From: Pirellulaceae bacterium
GTDB taxonomy: Bacteria > Planctomycetota > Planctomycetia > Pirellulales > Pirellulaceae
Length of the DNA: 64,000 nucleotides
Assembly: GCA_019636385.1 (NCBI GenBank)
Contig: JAHBXT010000001.1
Coordinates: 682,001-746,000, forward strand
Reading direction: 5' to 3'
Part shown: in pieces, positions 29,184-38,376 of the stretch
How positions within the stretch are numbered: position 1 is the stretch's first letter
Layout of the letters: every line of letters starts with the position of its first letter
Translations under genes and position numbers: made by a program
The notes under the pieces: generated by a model
Told to the model about the DNA's origin: nothing
Database searches by the model: none
What the model saw: only the letters and a program-made list of their open reading frames with translations

Positions 29184-30587
29184 TTACCCACCGGCTGACC
29201 GTCGAGCCAGCCACTGTCCGCGGCCCTCGTTGCCAACTACTTTGTAGTTGTCGACGATCACCTCTCCGCGAGACAGCGTGGTGCGAGCAAACCCAGCCAG
29301 TTCCATGCCTTCGTAGGGATTCCAATCAGCGCCGGTCTCCATCGTAGCTGGGTCAACCGTGAATTTGCGTGTGGGATGGATAATTACCAGGTCCGCATCA
29401 GAGCCAATTTGTATAGCTCCCTTTCTGGGCGCCAGCCCCATGACGCGGGCTGGATGGTGACACAATACATCAACCATTTGAGCCAATTCCAGTCGGCCTT
29501 CCAGCACTCCTGTGGTGTACACCACGGGTAGCAGCGTTTCCAGGCCCGGCATTCCCATGGGAATTTTCGTCCAATCGCCGTTCCACATCGCTTTCTGCTG
29601 GCGCGTAAAGGTGCACGTATCCGTGGACACTACAGACACTTCACCGTCGCGCAGCCCCTGCCAAAGCCGCGCGATGTCGGCGGGCTTTTTGACTTGCGGA
29701 CAGCATGCATATAGATGTCCATCCGGTCGCGAAAAAACCGAGTCGTCCAGAATCAAATACTGAGCGCATGTTTCAGCGATCACTGGCACGCCACGAGCCT
29801 GCGCTGCCTTGACAATGTCCGCACCCTGGCCTGTAGACATGTGCACAATGTACAACGGCCCGCCAGTGATTTCACACCAAGTTACGGCTCGCTGGATCGC
29901 TTCGGCTTCAATGTAGTTGGGCCGAGTCATGGCGTGCAACTGGGCTCCGTACTGCTGCATGAGCTTGGGTGTATGATGTCGTGCAATCAGCTCATCCAGT
30001 ACTCGCGATGATTCGGCATGCACCAGCAACATGCTGCCCAGCTCAGCCATCTTTTCCAGCGTGCCGAACAGCGCCCGATCATCCGACTGCCAGCCTTCGC
30101 TTTGGTAGATCATGAACTCTTTGAACGTGGAGAACCCGCGCTGGACCATACCTGGAATCTGCTGTCGATGTTGATCCCAGTTGGTGATACACACGTGAAA
30201 CGTGTAGTCGATCAACGCCTTGCCTTCGGCTTTCTTGTGCCAATTGTCGACCGCTTCGGACAGTGATTCGTATCGCCCTTCTTTGGCATAAGGAATGGCA
30301 AAGTCGATCAGCGTCGTCACGCCACCACGAGCTGCCGCACGCGTACCCGTGCGATAATCGTCCGATGACGTCGTGCCACAAAACGGTAGCTCCAGATGTA
30401 CGTGAACATCCAAAACGCCCGGCATTACCAGATGACCACTCGCGTCGATAATCGTATCGGCACTGGCGCTATCGGCCAGGTTCTGACCAATCGCCGTGAT
30501 CTTGTCGCCCGCAATACCAATGTCAGCCTGAACAATCCCGCCAGGTGTTGCGATCTGGCCACCTGTTACTAGCTTGTCGAATCTCAT
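29184..30587 (-). CDS. hydA: Dihydropyrimidinase
   Basis: Hydrolyses dihydrouracil and dihydrothymine to N-carbamoyl-beta-amino acids. The 467-residue amidohydrolase shows the metal ligands in order: GVLDVHVHLE, the carbamylated Lys region STFKEFMIY, HAESS, IVHMSTGQG and STDTCTF. D-hydantoinase and allantoinase are related. The setting, with PreTA and a beta-ureidopropionase, supports dihydropyrimidinase. A cggagg lies before the ATG. Confidence 0.92.
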   Translation of the reverse strand: MRFDKLVTGGQIATPGGIVQADIGIAGDKITAIGQNLADSASADTIIDASGHLVMPGVLDVHVHLELPFCGTTSSDDYRTGTRAAARGGVTTLIDFAIPYAKEGRYESLSEAVDNWHKKAEGKALIDYTFHVCITNWDQHRQQIPGMVQRGFSTFKEFMIYQSEGWQSDDRALFGTLEKMAELGSMLLVHAESSRVLDELIARHHTPKLMQQYGAQLHAMTRPNYIEAEAIQRAVTWCEITGGPLYIVHMSTGQGADIVKAAQARGVPVIAETCAQYLILDDSVFSRPDGHLYACCPQVKKPADIARLWQGLRDGEVSVVSTDTCTFTRQQKAMWNGDWTKIPMGMPGLETLLPVVYTTGVLEGRLELAQMVDVLCHHPARVMGLAPRKGAIQIGSDADLVIIHPTRKFTVDPATMETGADWNPYEGMELAGFARTTLSRGEVIVDNYKVVGNEGRGQWLARRSAGG

Positions 30588-30788
30588 GGCTGCCTCCGGA
30601 ATGCTTGATGTGTCGTGAATGGCTCAGGGCAATGGTAGTCTACGCCAGCGGTGGACCGGCGCGAGTCAGTCTAAATTGCTCTCAGAGTTCTAACGTCAAT
30701 TGATATTCACGTTGATATGTGGCGTAATCTGGTCCTGGCTCCGCTAGTTTCACCCGCTGCACCCTAAGCTGCTATGTCGCGGATCGAA

Positions 30789-32150
30789 CTACAACTGGCT
30801 TAATCCATAGTCGATGGCTGCGATGGCGTAGTCCACATCGGCCCGAGTAATGCATAGCGGCGGCTTGATGCGCAGCACGTTGCCGTACAGCCCACCTTTA
30901 CCTACCAGCACGCTGCACTCGCGCAGCATCTCATGCAGGCGCGCCGTCTGTTCTCGGGCGGGTTGTTTGGTGCTGCGATCGGTGACCAGCTCCACACCCA
31001 ACATCAGTCCCAACCCACGAACATCGCCGATGATCTCGTACTTATCTTGGAGTTGCAACAGTTGATCTTTGAAATAGCCGCCCACCTGCCGAGCATTTTC
31101 TTGCAAGCCATCTTCGTCGATAACGTCCAGCACCGCTAGCGCGGCGGCCGTACTAACCGGGTTTCCTCCAAAGGTATTAACATGCAGCCGCTGACGCATG
31201 GTGTCGGCAATTTCGGGGCGCGTGACTACGGCACCGATGGGCGCTCCGTTACCTAGGCTCTTGGCCATGGTCACGATATCGGGGACGACGGAGTAATTCT
31301 GGAAACCCCAGTAGTGCTCGCCTGTTCGCCCAAAGCCGGTTTGCACTTCGTCGGCGATGCACAAGCCACCGTGTTCGCGGGCAGCTTGATAGGCCTGTGG
31401 CAGGTACGATGGTGCTCCCGCCGTTGTTCCGCCCACGCCCTGAATGGGCTCAGCTATGAATGCGGCCAGTTTGCCAGTGGTACTGTACTGGATGACCTGC
31501 CGCAAATCGGCGACGCTATCCCGCGCGACTTGATCGGCATCACCGCTGAATAAACTGCGATACGGATCGGGGGCGGCAGCATGATACACGCTGGTTGTAG
31601 CGGCCGCTTCATATTTCCAGGTATGATGCGACGTGATGGACATGGTAATGCCCGATCCACCATGATAGCCATTGCGCAGGGCGATGACATCACGCTGCCC
31701 AGTATAAAGTCGAGCCATCAATATCGCCAAATCATTGGCTTCGCTGCCGCTGTTGGTAAAATACGCCACCTCTAAACCGGCCGGCAATTTTGCGGCCAGT
31801 TTCGCGCCCAGTTCAGCGACATTCGGGTGCAGATAGATTGTCGTTGCGTGCGGCAATAATCCTACCTGCTGCTGTACTCGCTGCACTATCTTGGGATGGC
31901 AGTGCCCACAGGAGACACTGACAATCCCGGCGAACAGGTCCAGGTATCGCTGCCCTGCGTCATCGAAGAGATACTGCATGTAACCTTCGACCAACATCAG
32001 TGGCCGTTGGTAATAGGTCAGCAGACCTGGATTCAGATAGCGTTGTCGTAACGCCCATACCTCGTCGCGCGAAGGCCCGGTGTATCGTCGTGGCTGATGG
32101 TCGCACTGGGGCAAACTGACGGCAAACTGGTGAGCTATCGACATATTCAT
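30789..32150 (-). CDS. Class III aminotransferase, beta-alanine/3-aminoisobutyrate type
   Basis: PLP enzyme of 453 residues. Signatures are [25 protein letters not shown], the cofactor Asp region [19 protein letters not shown] and the Schiff-base Lys in [15 protein letters not shown]. It resembles AGXT2-like transaminases. It would convert beta-alanine and 3-aminoisobutyrate to semialdehydes for the dehydrogenase gene downstream. Its ATG overlaps the end of the transporter gene by 4 bp, so the two are translationally coupled. Confidence 0.9.
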   Translation of the reverse strand: MNMSIAHQFAVSLPQCDHQPRRYTGPSRDEVWALRQRYLNPGLLTYYQRPLMLVEGYMQYLFDDAGQRYLDLFAGIVSVSCGHCHPKIVQRVQQQVGLLPHATTIYLHPNVAELGAKLAAKLPAGLEVAYFTNSGSEANDLAILMARLYTGQRDVIALRNGYHGGSGITMSITSHHTWKYEAAATTSVYHAAAPDPYRSLFSGDADQVARDSVADLRQVIQYSTTGKLAAFIAEPIQGVGGTTAGAPSYLPQAYQAAREHGGLCIADEVQTGFGRTGEHYWGFQNYSVVPDIVTMAKSLGNGAPIGAVVTRPEIADTMRQRLHVNTFGGNPVSTAAALAVLDVIDEDGLQENARQVGGYFKDQLLQLQDKYEIIGDVRGLGLMLGVELVTDRSTKQPAREQTARLHEMLRECSVLVGKGGLYGNVLRIKPPLCITRADVDYAIAAIDYGLSQL

Positions 32151-33652
32151 GTTCCCCTGAGTGTGGCTTGGTGGCTAACAGCGGGAAAAAGTGTGCTCAG
32201 TGTGGCATGAGCAACACCCGCCACCAGCAATCCCGCAAACCATGCATAGGTATAGATGACATTCAGCACTTCTGGAATTTGCAAGGACTCACGGCCAACG
32301 ACTTGCACGATAAACCCTGGCACGTTCACAGAAATACCCAGCGCCAGCGCGACCAGTGCTCGCCAATTAAAACCTGCCTGGTAGCGATAACGGCCTGTGA
32401 CTTGGTAGAGTTCATCCACATTCAAATGACCGCGACGAATCAAGAAGTAGTCGACGATCATTACTCCAGCAATTGCACCCAGCAATCCGCCGTAGCCAAT
32501 CAGCCACGTAAAAATGTAACCGCTCGGATCGGCAATCAGTTTCCATGGCAGGATGCCGATGCCGATTACTCCGGCAATCAAGCCACCCAGCTTGAAGCTG
32601 ATTCGTCGTGGCCACAAATTGGAGAAATCGTTAGCTGGCGACACGATGTTGGCCGCAATGTTGGTCGAAAGCGTGGCGACAGTCAGAGCCAACAGGGCCA
32701 CGCCGACCAAGACTGGATTGCCAAACCTGCCTACCAAGTCCACCGGCTGCCAGATCGCCTGACCATAGATCAACACCGAAGCGCAGGTCACCGCGATTCC
32801 TATAAAGCTGAACAAGGCCATGGTTGAAGGCAACCCAATCAATTGCCCGAGCATTTGATCACGCTGCGAGCGCGCGTATCGCGTAAAGTCGGGGATATTC
32901 AGCGACAGTGTCGCCCAGAAGCCCACCATGGCTGTGAGATTCGGACCAAAGACACGCCAAAAATCAAACTCCTGGACCTCTTGCCCGCGAATCTGCTGGA
33001 TGACCTGAGGATCAAACAGGGCAGCGGGTCCGCCGGCTGTGCGCACGGCCCAGACCAGCAGCGCCAGCCCCGAGATCAACAAAAACGGGGCAGCCAAATT
33101 CTCCAGCCATTTGATGCTGTCGATGCCCATCAGGATGATGGCCATGTTGACCAGCCAGAACAGCAGAAAGCACGACCAGTGCCCAAGTGTTAAGCCCAAC
33201 CACGGGCCGCTGCCGACTTCGGCGGCTGAAAATCCAAAGATCACGACATGCAGCGTGTAGATGGCGGCACCACCGATCCAGGTTTGAATGCCAAACCACC
33301 CGCAAGCCACCAGGGCGCGCATCATTGCCGGTACGTTGGCACCCAGCGTTCCGAACGAGGCACGCAATAAAACTGGAAACGGAATTCCATAGCGTGTGCC
33401 GGCGTGCGCGTTGAGCACCATCGGGATCAACACAATAAGGTTGCCCAAAGCGATCGTCAGCATCGACTGCCCGATCGACATGCCTTGGGCCACAAGTCCA
33501 GCGGCCATCATGTAGGTGGGGATGCAGACCGACAACCCGACCCACAGCGCAGCGATATTCCACACAGTCCACGTGCGATGCTCCGGCGGTACCGGCGCTA
33601 AATCGGGATTGCACAGCGGAGAATCGCGAAGGGCCGTGGAATCTGGTGTCAT
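32147..33652 (-). CDS. NCS1-family nucleobase:cation symporter
   Basis: A 501-residue polytopic membrane protein of the NCS1 family. About twelve hydrophobic segments can be traced. Family markers are WNIAALWVGLSVCIPTYMMA at the start, ALVACGWFGIQTWIGG, NLTAMVGFWATLSLNIPDFT and ANIVSPANDFSNLWP. In this cluster the likely cargo is uracil, thymine or dihydropyrimidine. Allantoin or hydantoin are alternatives known in the family. Confidence 0.92.
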   Translation of the reverse strand: MTPDSTALRDSPLCNPDLAPVPPEHRTWTVWNIAALWVGLSVCIPTYMMAAGLVAQGMSIGQSMLTIALGNLIVLIPMVLNAHAGTRYGIPFPVLLRASFGTLGANVPAMMRALVACGWFGIQTWIGGAAIYTLHVVIFGFSAAEVGSGPWLGLTLGHWSCFLLFWLVNMAIILMGIDSIKWLENLAAPFLLISGLALLVWAVRTAGGPAALFDPQVIQQIRGQEVQEFDFWRVFGPNLTAMVGFWATLSLNIPDFTRYARSQRDQMLGQLIGLPSTMALFSFIGIAVTCASVLIYGQAIWQPVDLVGRFGNPVLVGVALLALTVATLSTNIAANIVSPANDFSNLWPRRISFKLGGLIAGVIGIGILPWKLIADPSGYIFTWLIGYGGLLGAIAGVMIVDYFLIRRGHLNVDELYQVTGRYRYQAGFNWRALVALALGISVNVPGFIVQVVGRESLQIPEVLNVIYTYAWFAGLLVAGVAHATLSTLFPAVSHQATLRGT

Positions 33653-33665
33653 GTACGATCAACCA

Positions 33666-34532
33666 CTAGGGTGCGGTCAGGTCTTGATAGCTGTCGGGAC
33701 GGCGATCGCGGTAAAACTGCCATACGTTGCGGACTTCGCGAATCATCTCCAAATCCAGGTCGGCGATCACCACATCATCCTCCAAACGCTTGCCTTCGGC
33801 CATGATCTGACCGCGAGGATTGGCAAAATACGACTGTCCGTAGAACTCGCCCATGTTCCAAGGCTGCTCGGTACCCGGACGATTGATCGCGCCGACATAG
33901 TAAATATTGTTGGCCGCCGCAGCCGTCTGCTCCAGCTTCCACAGGTACTCGCTCAGCCCAGCCACCGTGGCTGATGGATTAAAGACGATCTCAGCACCGC
34001 CCAGCCCCAATGCGCGCCAGCCTTCTGGAAAATGGCGATCGTAACAAATGTAAACACCCACCTGACCGACTTGGGTGTTGAACACCGGATACCCCAAGTT
34101 GCCCGGCCGAAAGTAAAACTTCTCCCAAAAACCCGGCTCACAATGCGGCAGGTGCATCTTGCGAAATTTACCTAAGTACTTGCCATCCGCGTCGATGACG
34201 GCAGCCGTGTTGTAGTACACGCCCGTCATCTCTTCTTCGTAGATGGGTACCACCAATACCATATGGTGTTTGGCGGCGATCTGTTGCATCAGTCGCGTCG
34301 TTGGACCGTCAGGTATCCGCTCGGTGATGTCGTACCATTTTCTGTTTTGTTCGGCACAGAAATACGGTCCGTAAAACAGCTCCTGCATACAGGCAACTTG
34401 CGCGCCACGCTGAGCGGCCTGGTCCAACTGAGCTACCACGCGATCGATCATCGCCTGCTTGATGACGTGAACATCGCTAGAATCCGAACAGAGTTTCGTT
34501 TGTATCAATGCGCCGCGAACGATGCGTGCCAT
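33666..34532 (-). CDS. Beta-ureidopropionase (N-carbamoyl-beta-alanine amidohydrolase)
   Basis: Nitrilase-superfamily enzyme of 288 residues. The catalytic triad is visible: Glu in CMQELFYGPYF, Lys in GKFRKMHLPH, Cys in VGVYICYDRHFPEG. It releases beta-alanine or 3-aminoisobutyrate, CO2 and ammonia. It is 13 bp upstream of the transporter gene on the same strand. Putrescine-pathway N-carbamoylputrescine amidase is similar, but the context favours pyrimidine degradation. Confidence 0.9.
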   Translation of the reverse strand: MARIVRGALIQTKLCSDSSDVHVIKQAMIDRVVAQLDQAAQRGAQVACMQELFYGPYFCAEQNRKWYDITERIPDGPTTRLMQQIAAKHHMVLVVPIYEEEMTGVYYNTAAVIDADGKYLGKFRKMHLPHCEPGFWEKFYFRPGNLGYPVFNTQVGQVGVYICYDRHFPEGWRALGLGGAEIVFNPSATVAGLSEYLWKLEQTAAAANNIYYVGAINRPGTEQPWNMGEFYGQSYFANPRGQIMAEGKRLEDDVVIADLDLEMIREVRNVWQFYRDRRPDSYQDLTAP

Positions 34533-34755
34533 AAGCCTAGTCCTTGTGTTGTACGGTCATCATAGCGAGTATCTGGACCAGTTGATACAGGCAAGATGCC
34601 TTGGAATTGCAGAAAACCAAGCTAGTAGCGGTGACCGTGCACACACTTGCTCGGGTGGGACAAGCGGAGCTGGTGCGAGGCTGGTCGTAACAACCACCAG
34701 GTGCATTCAGTGTTAAGGTTCATGCAATCGTTACCTGGTCCAGCTCCGCACCGAC

Positions 34756-34789
34756 CCACCCGCTACACTTCACCACCCGCTACACTTCA
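34756..34789 (+). repeat. 17-bp tandem duplication at the end of the histidine kinase gene
   Basis: Two adjacent identical copies of ccacccgctacacttca (34756-34772, 34773-34789). The second contains the stop codon of the kinase. Looks like a recent slippage event. Confidence 0.75.
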
Positions 34790-35541
34790 CCACCCGGCGA
34801 GCGCTCGCCTAGCCGAGCCGGCATCGGGAATTCGAGAACAAATTTGGTGCCGCGGCCAAGCTCGCTGTGCACGCTGATCCGGCCCCCGTGGGCCTCGATG
34901 ATCTTGCGCGCGGTCGGCAATCCCAGGCCAGAACCACCATGCTTGGTCGAGTAGAATGGATCAAACATGTGAATGGCCGTGTTGTCTTCCATGCCACAAC
35001 CGGTATCGATCAAGTCGATGGCGACACCGCGCGGCGTGATGTACGTCCTGACGATCAACTGTCCGCCATCTTCCATCGCCTCAAGTGCGTTTTTTACCAG
35101 ATTGACCAACGCGGCTTGCAGTGAATCGCTATGCAGCAAGACACTGGGGAGGTCTGGATTCAAATAGCGCAGCAGTTCGACGTGTTGCTTGTCAGCTTGC
35201 GCTTGGTACATGTTCAATACATTGTCGACCTGTTCGTTCAGATTGCCAGGAGTCATCTGCAAGTCGCGCAGCCGAGTATACCGCAAGAAGTCGCGGAGTA
35301 GATTCTCCATACGCTGACACTGCTGCCGAATAATGTCCACCTTGGCTTCGGCACGCCGCCGACCTGGCCACTGAGCCTCCGTCAATTCCTCACTCAACAA
35401 GTCAGCATTCATGTGGATCACCGAAATCGGATTCTTGATTTCGTGAGCCAATGAACCCGCCAACTCGGCCAGCTCTAGATAGTGCCGCTGAAGCGGATCA
35501 AACTGGTCGTCGTCGGGCAAACCGTTTTCTTGTTGATCCAT
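34780..35541 (-). CDS. Soluble histidine kinase without sensor domain
   Basis: A 253-residue kinase. The H box reads LAGSLAHEIKNPISVIHMNA, the N box LVNLVKNALEAM, G1 LIDTGCGM, and the F/G2 region FDPFYSTKHGGSGLGLPTAR. There is no transmembrane segment and only about 20 residues before the dimerisation helix. It is the most upstream minus-strand gene before the pyrimidine genes, 247 bp from beta-ureidopropionase. A regulatory link to them is possible but no response regulator is adjacent. Confidence 0.85.
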   Translation of the reverse strand: MDQQENGLPDDDQFDPLQRHYLELAELAGSLAHEIKNPISVIHMNADLLSEELTEAQWPGRRRAEAKVDIIRQQCQRMENLLRDFLRYTRLRDLQMTPGNLNEQVDNVLNMYQAQADKQHVELLRYLNPDLPSVLLHSDSLQAALVNLVKNALEAMEDGGQLIVRTYITPRGVAIDLIDTGCGMEDNTAIHMFDPFYSTKHGGSGLGLPTARKIIEAHGGRISVHSELGRGTKFVLEFPMPARLGERSPGGEV

Positions 35542-36002
35542 ACTGGCAGGAAGCTGCGTTTGCGCAGGTGATAGCTGTCAACGAATTTTGTAACTCAAGG
35601 TGGAACATTATACCGACGTTGACAAACGTCGCTGCGCATCGGCGCTTGGGCGTCGGTTACCGCCTCTGCGTCAATGTTAACCAGTCACGCGCACCCACCG
35701 TCTTGGCGACGCTAACCCTGGTCTTCAGATTCAATTTGGCGGTTCTATCGCCCAGTCTGGGCGGCTAAAAACAGAATAATCGGCAGGTTCGGAACAGCCA
35801 CCTTGCTTTACCCAGCCTCCACAAACCGCTTATTTCCCTAAATTCATTGACAACAATTCGGCTACCCAACTATGATTAGGGATGTCTGTCCGCGCATGTC
35901 GGTCCACCTATACGGGTGGATTAGCCTGACGGCGGTTGAATGAACTAGTCTGTTCCAAGAAAACTGGCTGAACGCTTCCAGCCATCTCAAAGGGATTGCA
36001 GT
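35542..36002. other. Intergenic region holding the promoter of the coiled-coil gene
   Basis: About 460 bp with no gene. Besides the promoter at 35847-35876, a short hairpin (tccacc / ggtgga) lies near 35910-35927 in the presumed leader. Confidence 0.5.
35847..35876 (+). promoter_or_regulatory. Strong sigma-70-type promoter candidate
   Basis: ttgaca (35847-35852) and tatgat (35871-35876) are separated by 18 bp, close to the housekeeping consensus. It points toward the coiled-coil protein gene starting at 36003, leaving a leader of about 120 nt. Confidence 0.65.
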
Positions 36003-36824
36003 ATGACTCTGCTTGGAAAAGTGTTTACACTCACCATCCTGGTGTTGAGTGTGATCTTTTTTTCGGTTGCCGTAGCGGTCAATTCGACGCACATCAACCA
36101 AAAGAAGGAAGCGGAAAGACAGAAGACACTGGCCGATAATGCCACGCGCGAGAAGGAGCAACTACAAGGGTTGCTAGAGAGCCTCAAACGCGAGCTGGCA
36201 ATTGAGCAGATGGCGCGGCGCACTGCCCTGGCCGCACTACAGACTCAGGTTAGTGCGTTGGATACCGAACTGTCGGCCAAGGAAAAAGAGTTGCGTGACC
36301 TGCAAACCGCGCATACCACACTGACGGCTGCAGAAAAATCGACCACCGAACAGTTGGCCGCTCGCAGCCGAGAAAACGAACAACTGCGTGAACAGATCAA
36401 GAACACGCGCGATAGTCGCAATCAACTGGTGCAAAAGCTGGTCGCAGCTAAAGACGAATACAATCGACTCCAGGGTTCGTTTCAAACTCTGCAGGAGCGC
36501 GCCGTGCAGTTGCGACTGGAGAACAATCTGGTAACGCAGAAGCTGCAAGTACTAGGTTTCAAACCCGATACCCTGTTGGACGCGCCTCCAGAAGTCAAGG
36601 GTGAAGTATTGGATGTTGCTTCAAACGGCTTGGTGGTGGTCTCGCTGGGACGCGACGACGGCATTCGCGAGGGCTTTACCCTGGAAGTCCATCGCTCTGG
36701 CCAGTACCTGGGTCGCGTCAAGGTGAAGACGGTCCGCGACGACAAAGCGGTAGCTGAGGTTCTAACCGGCTATCAAAAGGGTTATATCCGCGCTGGTGAC
36801 AGCGTCAATTCCAAACTTTTCTAG
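36003..36824 (+). CDS. Membrane-anchored coiled-coil protein
   Basis: A 273-residue protein of unknown function. One N-terminal membrane segment (FTLTILVLSVIFFSVAVAV) is followed by about 150 residues of heptad-rich Glu/Gln/Leu coiled coil. The C-terminal domain is compact and beta-rich (VKGEVLDVASNGLVVVSLGR, FTLEVHRSGQYLGRVKV). It is probably exported as an elongated anchored dimer. A 35-codon membrane peptide gene follows 18 bp later. Confidence 0.75.
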   Translation: MTLLGKVFTLTILVLSVIFFSVAVAVNSTHINQKKEAERQKTLADNATREKEQLQGLLESLKRELAIEQMARRTALAALQTQVSALDTELSAKEKELRDLQTAHTTLTAAEKSTTEQLAARSRENEQLREQIKNTRDSRNQLVQKLVAAKDEYNRLQGSFQTLQERAVQLRLENNLVTQKLQVLGFKPDTLLDAPPEVKGEVLDVASNGLVVVSLGRDDGIREGFTLEVHRSGQYLGRVKVKTVRDDKAVAEVLTGYQKGYIRAGDSVNSKLF

Positions 36825-36842
36825 CTCGCCGATTGGGCCGTT

Positions 36843-36950
36843 ATGAATTTGAAACGACCACTAGACGTCTACACGGTCATGTTGATCGCGTCGACGCTGT
36901 TCATGCTGGTTGCCTGCATTCTCATGGGCCTGGAGTGGGCTCGCAGTTAG
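36843..36950 (+). CDS. Small single-pass membrane protein (35 residues)
   Basis: An ATG at 36843 opens a 35-codon frame ending TAG at 36948-36950. After MNLKRPLDVYT comes one strong hydrophobic segment (MLIASTLFMLVACILMGLEW) and a short basic end. It lies 18 bp behind the coiled-coil gene on the same strand and is likely its operon partner. No family was recognised. Confidence 0.6.
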   Translation: MNLKRPLDVYTVMLIASTLFMLVACILMGLEWARS

Positions 36951-37077
36951 CTCTCCAATTCGCTGCGTCGGCGAGGGACCGACTGATAACCCTCGCCCGG
37001 GTCTCAGGTCGTGAAGCCTGCCGTCAGTGGAGGCTTGATGCAATCTCGGTGGACCAGAATTCGCTAAGAACGCAGGG

Positions 37078-38082
37078 CTACTTCTCGCCCAGCGGGACGT
37101 CTCGAAACTGTTGATGGCACGACTTGCATTGTTGGCCAATCTGCAGGACCAGTCTGTCTAGCGTCTTCAGCGTATCGGGCGTTGGCTTGGGCAGTTCCAA
37201 TTCGAGCACTTCCTTCAACTGGCCCGTCGCCTGAACCGACTCACGTATCGACTGCTGGAAGTCGTCGGACAGTTCTGAGACCTGCGGCGTACGCAACAGC
37301 TCAACGTAGTGCTCGTACAACAACAGCGCCTCGTGTACCGGATCAAGATCGGGATGATTGTCCAATCGCTGCCAACCGCCCTGGGAGAATCTCTTGAGGC
37401 GACCAAACAACTCCTCAATGTCCACCATCGCTTCAGCCATAGGTGGAATTGGCGAAACCGGTTGGAACTGAACCGGCAGGGCATCCAGCTCATTGAGGTC
37501 GACGGGCACGGCGCGACGGACCGCTTGATACAGCCCGCGATAATTCGGGTCGGTGCCCGCCAACTTTAGAATGTCCAGCGCCGCTGAGGGTGTAACCAAT
37601 CCGGCTGACACACAGGCGGCGGCGGCAGCAGCCGGACTGCGGTGGCGACCGTGATGGCAGTGGATATAGACCGGTCCCTGCAGTGTGCGAACGGCTTTGG
37701 CCAATTCCATCACCCGCGAATCAGAAATGCCATCGTACCCGTGAGGCAAATGCACATAGCTCAGGCGATGCTTAGTCGCAGCTTCCACATCCGGTGTCGC
37801 CCCATCCACGCTGATCACCGTCTTGACGCCCAGCTTGGCCAGTTCGGCAAACGCCGCCTCTCCCTGTGGCAAACCGCCAGAGAATACTTGAGCGTGGACC
37901 TGAATACAGTTTACCAGATGTTCGCATTCGATCTTGCGGAACTCGAATGGAGCTTTGTCGCTGGTCGAAGCCTCCACAGCCTGCTGCTGTGACCACGACA
38001 CGACCGGCGCTAATACTAGCCAGCCAGCCAGCCAACCAACCGCCAGCCGCTGCCAGCCAGGCATGCGACTCGCCTGGTCCAT
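37078..38082 (-). CDS. Exported dual-specificity phosphatase-like protein with C-terminal CxxCH
   Basis: About 334 residues from the ATG at 38082. An upstream ATG at 38133 is also possible, and the start is uncertain. A signal peptide (LAVGWLAGWLVLAPVVSWS) is followed by a cysteine-phosphatase domain with the P-loop VYIHCHHGRHRSPAAAA, fitting HCx5R, and an upstream KTVISVDGATPDVEAA. The last 100 residues are helical and end in CKSCHQQF, a c-type heme attachment motif. The layout suggests a fusion of a DSP-like domain with a cytochrome c'-like tail. Confidence 0.75.
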   Translation of the reverse strand: MDQASRMPGWQRLAVGWLAGWLVLAPVVSWSQQQAVEASTSDKAPFEFRKIECEHLVNCIQVHAQVFSGGLPQGEAAFAELAKLGVKTVISVDGATPDVEAATKHRLSYVHLPHGYDGISDSRVMELAKAVRTLQGPVYIHCHHGRHRSPAAAAAACVSAGLVTPSAALDILKLAGTDPNYRGLYQAVRRAVPVDLNELDALPVQFQPVSPIPPMAEAMVDIEELFGRLKRFSQGGWQRLDNHPDLDPVHEALLLYEHYVELLRTPQVSELSDDFQQSIRESVQATGQLKEVLELELPKPTPDTLKTLDRLVLQIGQQCKSCHQQFRDVPLGEK

Positions 38083-38376
38083 AATTATTCGCAGGATATG
38101 GCGACCGGATTGGTTGAGCATAAAAAAGTTCATTATTTTAGCTTGGCAGTCAGCAGGATGCACCTCAATGCGAATCGGTTGAATTGAAGTGCCCCAAATT
38201 TGGAACCACTTCCCTTTTGCCAGAGCGCGTCGCAGGCCGCCTCCGGACCAGCGCCCAGCAGATGATGCTGAGCGACCGCCGTTTGAGCAACGCATGTTGG
38301 TCCGGTACTCTGGCCGCAGGATTGGACGGTTCCGTCTTCACGCCCTCTGAGTTTCAGCCAGGTTCCCGTGGGGCAC

